From contig JAEEUY010000046.1 of NCBI GenBank assembly GCA_016290715.1, positions 1 to 7,253 on the forward strand: 7,253 nucleotides of DNA, read 5' to 3'. Shown piece by piece: positions 1 through 7,001 of this stretch; within the stretch, counting starts at the first letter, position 1, and each line of letters begins with the position of its first letter. The DNA is from Bacteroidales bacterium. Lineage in GTDB: Bacteria; Bacteroidota; Bacteroidia; Bacteroidales; WCHB1-69. Under the pieces are notes generated by a model. The model was given only the letters and a program-made list of their open reading frames with translations. It searched no databases and was not told where the DNA came from. The position numbers and the translations under genes are program-made.

Positions 1-1119
1 CAGATATGCCAATAAGGTTTTATTTTCCGCCAAGATATTCAACGCATCGGCATCAAAAATCACAGGAGAATGCACCTCTGATAGCAGGTCTTTAAGCAAA
101 GCCGCCGTGGGGGCTGCCGTTCCTATCCCCGGACCGATGGCTATGGCTTGCAATGAAGGCATATTTTCCCATTTGCACGAAGATACGCACTGCTCGTTGA
201 CATCCGTATCCACAATCGCTTCGGGAAGCACAGCAGGCAAAACTCTTAACACACTGGCCGTTGTATGCACGGTAACTTTTCCTATTCCTGCACGCAACGC
301 TGCCGTTGCTGCCAGAACTGCCGCCCCTGGCATATTCTCGCTCCCCGCAACCAACAACCCATGCCCATTGCTGCCCTTGTGGGCATACATTTTTGGGGCA
401 ACATAAAACGAACGTACCAGTTCCTTGTCTATGAGTTTCCCCGTAAAAGAAGCATTATCAGGGATTTGCAAACCAATATCCAATACTTTAACCTCCCCTA
501 CCCTTGCTGCATTTTCAGGCAGGAGATATGCCCATTTCTGCCATTGGAACGTATAGGTATAATGAGCGTGAACCACAGGGACATCCTGTTGCGTATGTGC
601 ATCCAAGAAAAGTCCGGAAGGGGTATCCACGGCGACAACAGTCTGGTTCATCTCATTGATAAACCGCACCACACGGGCATAAAATCCCGACAACGGCCGC
701 GACAAGCCGATACCAAACAAAGCATCCACCACCAAGCACTTTTCATTCCCTTTATAACTGCTTTCAAAACGACTATAATCTGTAAGATGCGCATTTTCGC
801 ACCTTCCAAGCAACTGACTGTATCGTTCCAAATTGATATTAAAATCAGGGGTGGTTTTATCGTTTTCCGCCACACAAACGGCACTGACACGGCAACCGTG
901 CAGGGCTAACTTGCGGGCTACCACGAGTCCGTCGCCACCATTATTCCCCTGTCCACAAAAAATAATAACCTGAGAATGAGCATCTAATTGGAAATCCGTT
1001 GTCAAATAATCGGCCAACTGCGTACCCGCCCGTTCCATCAAGTCAATAGATGAAACGGGCTCATTTTTCATTGTAAAATCTTCACTTTGGCGAACCAAGG
1101 GAACCGAAGCTATCAGCAT
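1..1119 (-). CDS. nnr: Bifunctional NAD(P)H-hydrate epimerase / ADP-dependent NAD(P)H-hydrate dehydratase (3' end cut by window edge)
   Basis: My own translation of the minus strand gives an open frame of 373 codons running off the left edge. The N-terminal YjeF-type epimerase domain (about 1-225) shows SSIDLMERAG (23-32), the GQGNNGGDG nucleotide-binding loop (56-64), VVDALFGIGLSRPLSG (130-145) with the conserved acidic residue, and AVDTPSGL (163-170). The dehydratase domain begins near 245 with HKGSNGHGLLVAGS (248-261 region), GAAVLAATAALRAGIGKVT, AIGPGIGT (327-334) and FDADALN (355-361). The C-terminal ATP/ADP site, normally GTGD, lies outside the window; full proteins are near 500 residues. 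The family epimerises R-NAD(P)HX and dehydrates the S form back to NAD(P)H, a cytosolic metabolite-repair job. The ATG at 1119 is chosen because an in-frame TAA lies shortly upstream and the family N-terminus fits directly. The gene is divergent from the porin. Confidence 0.94.
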   Translation of the reverse strand, partial: MLIASVPLVRQSEDFTMKNEPVSSIDLMERAGTQLADYLTTDFQLDAHSQVIIFCGQGNNGGDGLVVARKLALHGCRVSAVCVAENDKTTPDFNINLERYSQLLGRCENAHLTDYSRFESSYKGNEKCLVVDALFGIGLSRPLSGFYARVVRFINEMNQTVVAVDTPSGLFLDAHTQQDVPVVHAHYTYTFQWQKWAYLLPENAARVGEVKVLDIGLQIPDNASFTGKLIDKELVRSFYVAPKMYAHKGSNGHGLLVAGSENMPGAAVLAATAALRAGIGKVTVHTTASVLRVLPAVLPEAIVDTDVNEQCVSSCKWENMPSLQAIAIGPGIGTAAPTAALLKDLLSEVHSPVIFDADALNILAENKTLLAYL

Positions 1120-1145
1120 AACAAATCCATATTAATTTGAAGTTG

Positions 1146-1153
1146 CAAAGTTC
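1146..1153 (-). promoter_or_regulatory. Possible -7 element for the NAD(P)H-hydrate repair gene
   Basis: Read on the minus strand this is GAACTTTG followed by CA, one mismatch from the Bacteroidota -7 consensus TAnnTTTG, about 26 bp ahead of the ATG at 1119. I see no convincing -33 TTTG at the right distance, so this is a weak call. Confidence 0.3.
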
Positions 1154-1174
1154 TGCATTTTTTTCCAATAATCA

Positions 1175-1220
1175 TCTGCCACATTAACGAATAATATACT
1201 ATTTTTGCAACCCAATGGGT
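1175..1220 (+). promoter_or_regulatory. Bacteroidota-type promoter for the porin-ligase operon, with a small dyad
   Basis: TATTTTTG at 1200-1207 matches the -7 consensus TAnnTTTG exactly, 73 bp ahead of the porin ATG. A degenerate -33 (TCTG at 1175-1178) lies 21 bp upstream. Immediately downstream, at 1210-1220, ACCCA-A-TGGGT forms a small dyad near the expected transcription start, which could be an operator or chance. The position in the divergent spacer and the absence of another good motif support it as the operon promoter. Confidence 0.55.
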
Positions 1221-1280
1221 AAATAACGGAAATCGGCTTTATTTTATTACAAGATAGCCAAAACGAATTGATTTTCTACG

Positions 1281-3212
1281 ATGGAATTACGCACATCATT
1301 TGCAAATTTTTGTAAAGTTGGAGTCTTTTTCACCTTTCTTCTATTGGCGATGTTTGTTGCGTTTGCCCAAGAAGACGACAGTGATCACGACGACTTTTTC
1401 AATAAGACCATTGACAGTGCTATGGCTATCTCCCCGTTTTATCTTCCCACATCATACACAGGACACAATACCATATTTTTTGCCCCGCTGAACTATAAGG
1501 AGATTGACACCACGATGAATCATATCGGGTTATACGACCCTATTTTGCGAACAGAAAACATCTGTCAAACTTTAGGCACTTTCGGCCAAGCGCACAAACC
1601 GATCAATTTCACCTATGAAAAAAGCCCCGGTTTCGCACTGATCTCCCTCCCGTATCCGCTATATATTAAGGAGCAAAAAGATCTGCAGTATTACAAGCTG
1701 CAAACTTCCTATACCCAAATTGCCTACAATTATGGCATCGCAACCGAAAACGAAATTCAGGCAAGTCATGCACAAAACATCAAAAATAAGATCAATTATG
1801 TGTTTAACCTGAGAGGATACTCCAACGAAGGCTATTTTACCCATCAAAGAAACAGCAACCTCAGTCTGGATGCCATTGTCCATTATGAAATCCCTTCGCA
1901 GATTTACGGGTTTTCGTTGAGTTATATCATCAACTATTTCAATTTGCAGGAAAATGGAGGTTTGCTCCATTCTGAAGATTTTACCAATCAGATAGTTGAT
2001 AATTTACAAGGCTATAACATGAAGTTTTATAATGCTACAACCAAATTACTCACCCACGACCTGCAGTTCCAACAATATGTAAACATCAAATCCAAGAAAA
2101 AGGAGAAAAATGGATACTGGGGAACCTTTACCCATACTTTCGATTTCAAACAACAACGAATCAACTACAACGATATTAATCCTGATTCTGTTTATTATGA
2201 ATATTTTTATGCCAATAACTTCTCCAAGGACACCGTTGCCGACACTTTAAAATACTATACCATTTCCAACACCTTGCAATGGAGTTCTTTCAGACCTTAC
2301 AAAGAGTATAAGAATGAGAAATATTTCTTCCATGCTACCGTAGGAATAACGCACGAATTTGCCAACTATCGTACAGATTTTTATAAGCAACACACCCTGA
2401 TTCCTTTTGCACAAATACATACACGGTTGTTTTCTGTTATGGACATTTACGGGCAGATTTTCTACACTTTAGGAGGATACCAGAAGAACGATGTGAATGC
2501 CAAAGCCAAAATCACGTGGGCGCTTAACCGGAAACACCGACACTTCATTGGCGCAGCCATCGACTATTATTTCCGTTCGCCTGATTATATTTTCACCTAT
2601 TTCTCCAATGATTTCTATTTTTGGCGGAACAGTTGGAAGAAACAGAACGTGCTCCATTTCAGCGCTTTCTGGGAACGCAAAGGTTATAAGGCTGAATTCA
2701 ACTATTTTATGTTGCACCGCTATGTATGCTTAGACTCCCTTTTCCAGCCCACCCAATTGGAAAAATACTGCAACGTTGTTCAATTGCACCTCTTCGCCCC
2801 CTTCTATATCAAAGGGTTTGGGGCCAATGCGAACATTTACTTGCAATACTCCAGTTCCAAAGCCATTCAAGTGCCCATTTTTGCCGGGAAGTTAGCCCTG
2901 TTTTATCGTTTCCCCTTATTTAAAAACAAAGCAAAACTCCAATTCGGACTCAACCTTGAATACAACACCCTGTTTTACGGAGACGGCTATAATCCCATCA
3001 TCCATCAATTTTATCCTCAGCAGCAGAAAAAAATAGGCAACTATCTGTATATGGACACCTATATCTCCATGCAAGTACAGCGAATCCATTTTTATTTTAG
3101 GGTGGCGCACTTCTTATCCGGAGTTATGGGGTATCATTATTTCTCCACCCCGGACTATCCTATGCAGAACCGACGTTTCTCGGTGGGGATAACTTGGCGT
3201 TTTCATGATTAA
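1281..3212 (+). CDS. Putative porin, outer-membrane beta-barrel (Porin_10-like)
   Basis: The protein has 643 residues. Residues 1-29 form a signal peptide: a short basic start, a hydrophobic core VGVFFTFLLLAMFVAF, and a likely cut after AFA before QEDDSDHDD. The mature protein is rich in Tyr, Phe and Asn, with alternating polar and aromatic stretches (for example HLFAPFYIKGFGANANIYLQYSS and KAKLQFGLNLEYNTLFY), no long hydrophobic helices, and the ending RRFSVGITWRFHD, an aromatic-rich last strand of the kind recognised by BAM. Length and composition fit the Bacteroidota putative porin family (Porin_10, PF14121), recognised by pattern rather than by search. It would sit in the outer membrane; the substrate is unknown. 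No Shine-Dalgarno is visible, as is usual in this phylum. Its stop overlaps the start of the ligase gene by 8 bp. The alternative is another outer-membrane barrel of unknown role; the barrel nature is much surer than the family. Confidence 0.8.
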   Translation: MELRTSFANFCKVGVFFTFLLLAMFVAFAQEDDSDHDDFFNKTIDSAMAISPFYLPTSYTGHNTIFFAPLNYKEIDTTMNHIGLYDPILRTENICQTLGTFGQAHKPINFTYEKSPGFALISLPYPLYIKEQKDLQYYKLQTSYTQIAYNYGIATENEIQASHAQNIKNKINYVFNLRGYSNEGYFTHQRNSNLSLDAIVHYEIPSQIYGFSLSYIINYFNLQENGGLLHSEDFTNQIVDNLQGYNMKFYNATTKLLTHDLQFQQYVNIKSKKKEKNGYWGTFTHTFDFKQQRINYNDINPDSVYYEYFYANNFSKDTVADTLKYYTISNTLQWSSFRPYKEYKNEKYFFHATVGITHEFANYRTDFYKQHTLIPFAQIHTRLFSVMDIYGQIFYTLGGYQKNDVNAKAKITWALNRKHRHFIGAAIDYYFRSPDYIFTYFSNDFYFWRNSWKKQNVLHFSAFWERKGYKAEFNYFMLHRYVCLDSLFQPTQLEKYCNVVQLHLFAPFYIKGFGANANIYLQYSSSKAIQVPIFAGKLALFYRFPLFKNKAKLQFGLNLEYNTLFYGDGYNPIIHQFYPQQQKKIGNYLYMDTYISMQVQRIHFYFRVAHFLSGVMGYHYFSTPDYPMQNRRFSVGITWRFHD

Positions 3213-4497
3213 GAAATCTATGAATATTATACAAAACTTACCTGACAACTACAGTAAAATCAGTTACTCCCTACTATGTCTGGCGGCAGGTACGATTCCT
3301 TTTACCCGCTTTTTGATGTTGCCCATTTTTTTCGCTTTGGCGCTTACTTGGTTGTTTATGCACCCATGGAAAAACACTTGGCGTTACTATACACAACAAA
3401 AATTGTGGATTCCCCTATGTACCTATTGTATATTCTTCATTTTCATTGTGATAGGAACACTTTATTCCCAAAACACTGCCAAAGCCATTGCTGATTGGGA
3501 GTGCAAATTGTGGTTTTTGGGAGCTCCCCTTTTCCTGTTTCCTCTTCTGCCATTTTTGCATAAAAAAAACTGGATTTCCCTATTGATTCTTTTTGTCATG
3601 TCAAATTTGGCAGTTTCGATAGGAAATATTGTCTGGTCGGCTGCCATTTTTGCACAAACGGGAGACAAGATGCAGTTTTTCTACAAGAATGCGAGCCATT
3701 TCTTCGGCAGTGCCCCCACCCACCCCTCCTACTTGGCCATGTACGCCTGTTTCAGTTGGCTCATTTGCGCGGAACTGTTGAGGAAAAAACTTTTGGCGGA
3801 GCACAAAACATTGAAAATCATCTTCATTGCAGCGCTCATCATTTTCCCGATAGAAATAATGCTTTTACAATCCAAGGCGGGGATTATTGCTTTTGGCATC
3901 ACCTTGCTATGGGGCATGGTCTTATTCCTCAACAACCGTCAGAAAAGACCCATTATTACGGTTTTTGCCATTGCCGCTTTTGTTCCCATCTTTGCCTTTC
4001 TCACCACTTTCCCACGGGCAACCAACCGCATCAACGAATCCATCTCAACCCTTCAGCACGGCAATAAAAACAACCCTTCCGATGGAACGACCCAGCGGGT
4101 GATTATCTGGCAGACGGCCCTTGAACTCTCCATAGAAAACATGCCGTTCGGTGTGGGGACGGGAGATGTGCTGGAAACGCTGCGAAATGCCTATCAACCG
4201 AAGGGTTACACATACATGTACCAAAGAAAACTGAACTGTCACAACCAATACCTTGAAACAACCTTAAGTTTGGGCATTTTCGGGTTACTGGCTTTATTGA
4301 TATGGCTGGTAGTGCCTTTTTATAGTGCCATCAAGAAAAAAGATGCATTGCTTTTGGGATTTGTCATCATAGTGGCAATGAATATGCTGGTGGAATCCAT
4401 GTTGGAGACGCGCGCGGGGAGCAATTTCATCCCCCTCTTTACCATCCTGCTCTGGTTATCGCATCCCACTAAGCAGACTGAGGAAGATTTGGCGTAA
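3205..4497 (+). CDS. O-antigen ligase / polymerase family membrane protein (Wzy_C type)
   Basis: This 430-residue protein has roughly ten or eleven membrane segments (about 20-52, 68-88, 102-118, 123-148, 175-190, 203-241 as a pair, 248-268, 356-374, 381-398, 408-420). Family marks are HPSYLAMY (173-180), LQSKAGI (221-227, the counterpart of the usual S-R/K-AG motif), and a large hydrophilic loop at 270-350. The loop carries TQRVIIW (R298, W302), PFGVGTGD (314-321) and CHNQYLE (345-351), whose H346 corresponds to the conserved His of WaaL-type ligases, followed by LGIFGLLAL. Such enzymes act on the periplasmic face of the inner membrane, joining or polymerising undecaprenyl-linked glycans on lipid A-core. 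Sequence alone does not separate ligase from Wzy polymerase. The first ATG overlaps the porin stop, suggesting translational coupling; an in-frame ATG at 3220 is an alternative start. The 3' end overlaps the convergent sigma factor gene by 29 bp. Confidence 0.85.
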   Translation: MIKKSMNIIQNLPDNYSKISYSLLCLAAGTIPFTRFLMLPIFFALALTWLFMHPWKNTWRYYTQQKLWIPLCTYCIFFIFIVIGTLYSQNTAKAIADWECKLWFLGAPLFLFPLLPFLHKKNWISLLILFVMSNLAVSIGNIVWSAAIFAQTGDKMQFFYKNASHFFGSAPTHPSYLAMYACFSWLICAELLRKKLLAEHKTLKIIFIAALIIFPIEIMLLQSKAGIIAFGITLLWGMVLFLNNRQKRPIITVFAIAAFVPIFAFLTTFPRATNRINESISTLQHGNKNNPSDGTTQRVIIWQTALELSIENMPFGVGTGDVLETLRNAYQPKGYTYMYQRKLNCHNQYLETTLSLGIFGLLALLIWLVVPFYSAIKKKDALLLGFVIIVAMNMLVESMLETRAGSNFIPLFTILLWLSHPTKQTEEDLA

Positions 4498-4993
4498 CAT
4501 AATCTCTCAAATCGTCCATCAGTTTTTTCCGGGTAAAAAATATCCTACTCTTTACCGTTCCAATCGAAAGATTCATAATATCAGCGATTTCCTGATATTT
4601 ATATCCATCCAAAAAGAGTTCAAAAGGCTTCCGCTGCTCCTCTTTCTTCTCCATGATTTTTTTATTGATTTCTGTTACATAATGATGCATATCGGCGGCA
4701 TCGGAAGGGTCGGAAACCAGATTGTTAAGATAATAAAGATCTTCACTTTGGTCAACCAATATCTTGCTGCGCTGTTTGCGGCGATAACTGTTGATAAAAG
4801 TATTTTTCATAATCGTAAACACCCACGCTTTCAGGTTGGTGTTCTCGCTATATTTGTTGCTAAACTGTAGAACTTTCAAGTAAGTATCCTGCAGAAGATC
4901 CTCTGCATCATCGGCGTTAAGTGTTAATGAGAGAGCAAATTGACGAAGCGTATTGTCGTATTTCATTACTTGGGCAATAACGGATTGTTCCAT
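4469..4993 (-). CDS. RNA polymerase sigma factor, sigma-70 family, ECF type
   Basis: This 174-residue protein has the two-domain ECF layout. Region 2 holds ADDAEDLLQDTYLKVLQ (28-43), the core-binding helix, and LKAWVFTIMKNTFINSYRR (54-72), covering the -10 recognition and melting part. Region 4 holds a helix-turn-helix at about 133-158, YQEIADIMNLSIGTVKSRI, for the -35 element. There is no region 1.1 or 3, so it is of the ECF group. It would redirect RNA polymerase to a small regulon that cannot be named from here. The ATG at 4993 is preceded by a purine-rich AGGATAAAGG, so initiation there is plausible; an in-frame ATG at codon 10 is the alternative. No anti-sigma gene follows it, because the next gene downstream is the convergent ligase, whose end it overlaps by 29 bp. 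Confidence 0.93.
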   Translation of the reverse strand: MEQSVIAQVMKYDNTLRQFALSLTLNADDAEDLLQDTYLKVLQFSNKYSENTNLKAWVFTIMKNTFINSYRRKQRSKILVDQSEDLYYLNNLVSDPSDAADMHHYVTEINKKIMEKKEEQRKPFELFLDGYKYQEIADIMNLSIGTVKSRIFFTRKKLMDDLRDYVTPNLPQSA

Positions 4994-5180
4994 ACCTTTA
5001 TCCTATCTTAATTGAGTGATTCATATAAAAACACCAATAAACATAGCAATAACTATGCCAAAATATTTGGGAATGGGGAAAAAATGATAAAATTTCGAGG
5101 GATGAAAAGATGAAAGGAGGAAGGGATTGACTTTTGTTTTTTTCTTGTGGCAAGATTGACGCGAGGGGGCGGGGGATAAT
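4994..5180. other. Noncoding upstream region of the sigma factor gene
   Basis: I see no credible gene in these 187 bp. Minus-strand TATGTTTA (5045-5038) is one mismatch from the -7 consensus and lies 45 bp ahead of the sigma ATG. A dyad CATAG-N6-CTATG (5042-5057) overlaps it and may be an operator. The -33-like TTTG on the minus strand (5062-5059) is only 13 bp away, shorter than usual, so the promoter call is weak. From about 5075 to 5175 the plus strand is strongly purine-biased and ends in two G5 tracts separated by one C (5165-5175). Confidence 0.35.
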
Positions 5181-5211
5181 TTATAAGTTCAAGTAAAAAA
5201 GTTATAAAAAA
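5181..5211 (+). repeat. Left copy of 31-bp inverted repeat
   Basis: The copy begins TTATAAGTTCAAGTAAAAAA and ends in GTTATAA plus an A-run. It is identical over 31 bases to the reverse complement of 7020-7050. Matching stops at 5212 on the inner side and at 5180 on the outer side, so 31 bp is the exact core. It contains the palindromic hexamer TTATAA twice, near each end. Confidence 0.95.
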
Positions 5212-5242
5212 TAGATAAAAAAAACTACCGCAGATGTAAAAT

Positions 5243-5260
5243 TTGTATCTTTGCATACAA
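5243..5260 (+). promoter_or_regulatory. Promoter -7 element inside a dyad, upstream of the DinD-RhuM gene
   Basis: TATCTTTG at 5246-5253 matches TAnnTTTG exactly and lies 35 bp inside the left repeat. It is embedded in the dyad TTGTAT-CTTTGC-ATACAA (5243-5248 and 5255-5260), which would suit a repressor that blocks the -7 box. No clear -33 TTTG is seen 19-21 bp upstream. Transcription from here would read through the small ORF at 5278 and a 200-nt leader into the main gene at 5480. Confidence 0.55.
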
Positions 5261-5277
5261 TATAAATGATTTGAAAT

Positions 5278-5385
5278 ATGGCACAACTGATTAATATGGA
5301 TATTCTTTTATGCAGGGAAGCAGGCCTTAGGCATAGTATAGCCATATTTCAGGTATGCACCAAACTGCTTTTCCCCATACCCTAA
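5278..5385 (+). CDS. Possible 35-residue leader ORF, hypothetical
   Basis: An ATG 25 bp after the -7 box opens a frame of 35 codons, beginning MAQLINMDILLCREAGLRHS and ending KLLFPIP before TAA. I recognise no family. It has no signal peptide and only modest hydrophobicity. It would be the first ORF on the transcript, 94 nt before the main gene, and its 3' end forms one arm of a leader stem. It could be a leader peptide, a remnant of an older gene, or chance: a frame of this length is not unlikely in a spacer of this size. Confidence 0.25.
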   Translation: MAQLINMDILLCREAGLRHSIAIFQVCTKLLFPIP

Positions 5386-5420
5386 CCATACTCGATGAAT
5401 ATACCAAGAGCATGGGGAAA
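5370..5420 (+). promoter_or_regulatory. Structured leader with two mutually exclusive stems
   Basis: TTTCCCCAT (5370-5378) is perfectly complementary to ATGGGGAAA (5412-5420), a 9-bp stem with a 33-nt loop. An alternative stem pairs CCATACTC (5386-5393) with GAGCATGG (5408-5415), 7 pairs with one mismatch, and uses part of the same right arm. The small ORF ends at 5385, inside the left side of this structure. This resembles a switchable leader, but no U-tract follows either stem, so classical transcription attenuation is not supported. An 11-codon ORF (5427-5462) also lies in the leader and is probably not meaningful. Confidence 0.35.
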
Positions 5421-5479
5421 TAGATAATGAAGCGAGGTACATATCTGTTAAAGAATAGATAATAAACGTTATATAAATA

Positions 5480-6868
5480 ATGGAAGATAAAGACAATAAC
5501 GAAATGAGGATGTTCCATGCAGAAGAAATGCAGTCGCCTTTTGACAGCATCAAGGAGGTAGATACCAAGGGGCGTGAGTGGTGGAACTCGCGCAAGTTGG
5601 CGCGGCTGATGGGCTACATGAAATACTGGAACTTTGAGCGGCTGATGGATAAGGTTGCCACCTTCCTGCAACATGAGAAGGGGTTAGACCTGAAGGAACA
5701 TATAGTAGAGATTGAGGAAATGGCAAAGCTCGGATCTGGAACATCACGACAGGTAACATCTTTTCTTCTCTCGCGGACAGCATGTGTTGCCATCGCTCTG
5801 AATGCCGACAAGAAGAAGCCCATCACCAAGATTGCCCAGCAATACTTCACACAGAAGATGGACTCAAAGGCATTGTCAACAAGTATCGAAGGCAATATCC
5901 TGATCTATCGCACAAGTACGGGTAAAGTGGATGTAAATGTGCTGTTCAACAATGGTACATTCTGGCTATCACAACGTCGAATGTCGGAGTTGTTTAATGT
6001 GACGATTCCAGATATTGTATACCATCTAAAGCAGATAGACGAGAGTGGAGAAGTCCATTTGTCCGATGCTATTAAAAAAATTTTAATTCCGTCGGACAAA
6101 TGGGATGAACAGGGCGTTATCCTCTACAATCTGGATGCCATCATCGCCGTTGGCTATCGCGTCAACAGCTATGAAGCCACGCAGTTCCGCATCTGGGCTC
6201 GCGAGGTGCTGAAGGAATATATCGTCAAGGGCTTTGTGCTGGACGACGAGCGGCTGAAAGGTAAAAATCCGTTTGGTGCTGACTACTTTGAGGATTTGCT
6301 GGATCGCATCCGCGAGATACGCACCTCCGAGCGACGCTACTATCAGAAAATAACGGATATCTATGCCGAGTGCAGCAGCGATTACGACCCCAAGAGCGAG
6401 GTAACAAGGACGTTCTACAAGACAGTGCAAAACATGATGCACTATGCCGTAAGCCATCAGACAGCAGCAGAAATTGTCTACAATCGTTCCAATGCCGAAA
6501 AGCCGCACATGGGATTGACAACGTGGAAAAATGCCCCTGACGGACGGGTAGTGAAGAGTGATGTAACAATAGCCAAGAATTATCTGTCGGAAAAGGAAAT
6601 CGATGAGCTGAATATGTTGACGACGGCATTTCTCGACATTGCAGAGCGTAGGGCTCGCAGGCATGTGCTCACCACGATGGCCGAGTGGAAACAGGTGCTG
6701 GAACAATACTTAAAAGTGTCGGATGCCGACATCTTACCTGATGCTGGCTCTGTGAGCCATGAAGAAGCCGAGGCCAAAGCCATGGAGGAATACGAAAAGT
6801 TCTGGAAAATACAGGACAAGACGTTCCTCTCAGACTTCGACAGGTTTATAGAAGGGCTTGAAGAATAA
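5480..6868 (+). CDS. DinD-like / RhuM fusion protein (RhuM family)
   Basis: This 462-residue protein has two recognisable parts. Residues about 21-126 resemble the N-terminus of DNA damage-inducible protein D: FDSIKEVDTKGREWWNSRKL, LMGYMKYWNFERLMDK, a GSG-R segment (85-90), LLSRTACVAIALNAD, then KPITKIAQQYF. Residues about 137-445 match RhuM (COG3943-type): ILIYRTSTGKVDV, FWLSQRRMSELFNVT (a probable helix-turn-helix), YNLDAIIAVGYRVNS, QFRIWAREVLKEYIVKGF, DDERLKG, YFEDLLDRIREIRTSERRYY, DIYAECSSDYDPKSE, FYKTVQNMMHYAVSHQTAAE, NMGLT-like HMGLTTWK (343-350), KSDVTIAKNYLSEKEIDELN. RhuM proteins were named from a Salmonella pathogenicity island and are common in mobile and restriction-modification loci; their biochemical role is unsettled. 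It is probably a cytosolic DNA-associated protein. The ATG at 5480 follows an A/T-rich stretch; M9 and M11 are alternative starts, and all keep the DinD part. The frame is intact. It ends 133 bp before a strong terminator. Confidence 0.9.
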   Translation: MEDKDNNEMRMFHAEEMQSPFDSIKEVDTKGREWWNSRKLARLMGYMKYWNFERLMDKVATFLQHEKGLDLKEHIVEIEEMAKLGSGTSRQVTSFLLSRTACVAIALNADKKKPITKIAQQYFTQKMDSKALSTSIEGNILIYRTSTGKVDVNVLFNNGTFWLSQRRMSELFNVTIPDIVYHLKQIDESGEVHLSDAIKKILIPSDKWDEQGVILYNLDAIIAVGYRVNSYEATQFRIWAREVLKEYIVKGFVLDDERLKGKNPFGADYFEDLLDRIREIRTSERRYYQKITDIYAECSSDYDPKSEVTRTFYKTVQNMMHYAVSHQTAAEIVYNRSNAEKPHMGLTTWKNAPDGRVVKSDVTIAKNYLSEKEIDELNMLTTAFLDIAERRARRHVLTTMAEWKQVLEQYLKVSDADILPDAGSVSHEEAEAKAMEEYEKFWKIQDKTFLSDFDRFIEGLEE

Positions 6869-7001
6869 AAGTTAGCATGTTATTCCAGAGGTTGTTTGAA
6901 GAAAAGTATCGTTTTTCAAAATATCATTTGTAATTATGCATCATAATTTCAAAATGACAATTTGAAGAATAATGGATAAAATTACATTTTAACACTAGTC
7001 T
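6869..7001 (+). other. 3' untranslated region with an imperfect palindrome and short direct repeats
   Basis: AATTATG-CAT-CATAATT (6932-6948) is a 7-bp perfect stem on a 3-nt loop. One mismatch further out, TTTG (6927-6930) pairs with CAAA (6950-6953), and with a single bulge the pairing continues to 6924 and 6957. The block TTTCAAAAT plus a TTTG-ending tail occurs twice as an imperfect direct repeat around 6914-6930 and 6947-6964, and TTTGAAGAA occurs at 6896-6904 and 6961-6969. No gene is seen here. Confidence 0.4.

Noticed and set aside
265..909. A 214-codon plus-strand frame opposite the left gene
   Set aside because: It is the complement of the NAD(P)H-hydrate repair gene, which shows all expected motifs on the minus strand. 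The plus-strand product is rich in His, Cys and Arg and resembles nothing.
1078..1098. Near-identical 20-bp stretch shared with 4738-4758
   Set aside because: Both are coding on the minus strand for similar short peptides (LVRQSEDF and LVDQSEDL) in unrelated proteins. It is most likely coincidence, with no flanking structure.
5053..5286. A 77-codon minus-strand frame upstream of the sigma gene
   Set aside because: It crosses the left repeat and the purine tract, its composition follows the base bias, and it would span the rightward promoter. There is no recognisable domain.
6083..6706. A 207-codon minus-strand frame inside the DinD-RhuM gene
   Set aside because: It is a shadow of a gene whose plus-strand product matches RhuM along its whole length.
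5278..6868. Small ORF plus large gene as a toxin-antitoxin pair
   Set aside because: The 35-codon ORF has no antitoxin or toxin features and lies 94 nt from the next gene, and RhuM is not an established toxin.
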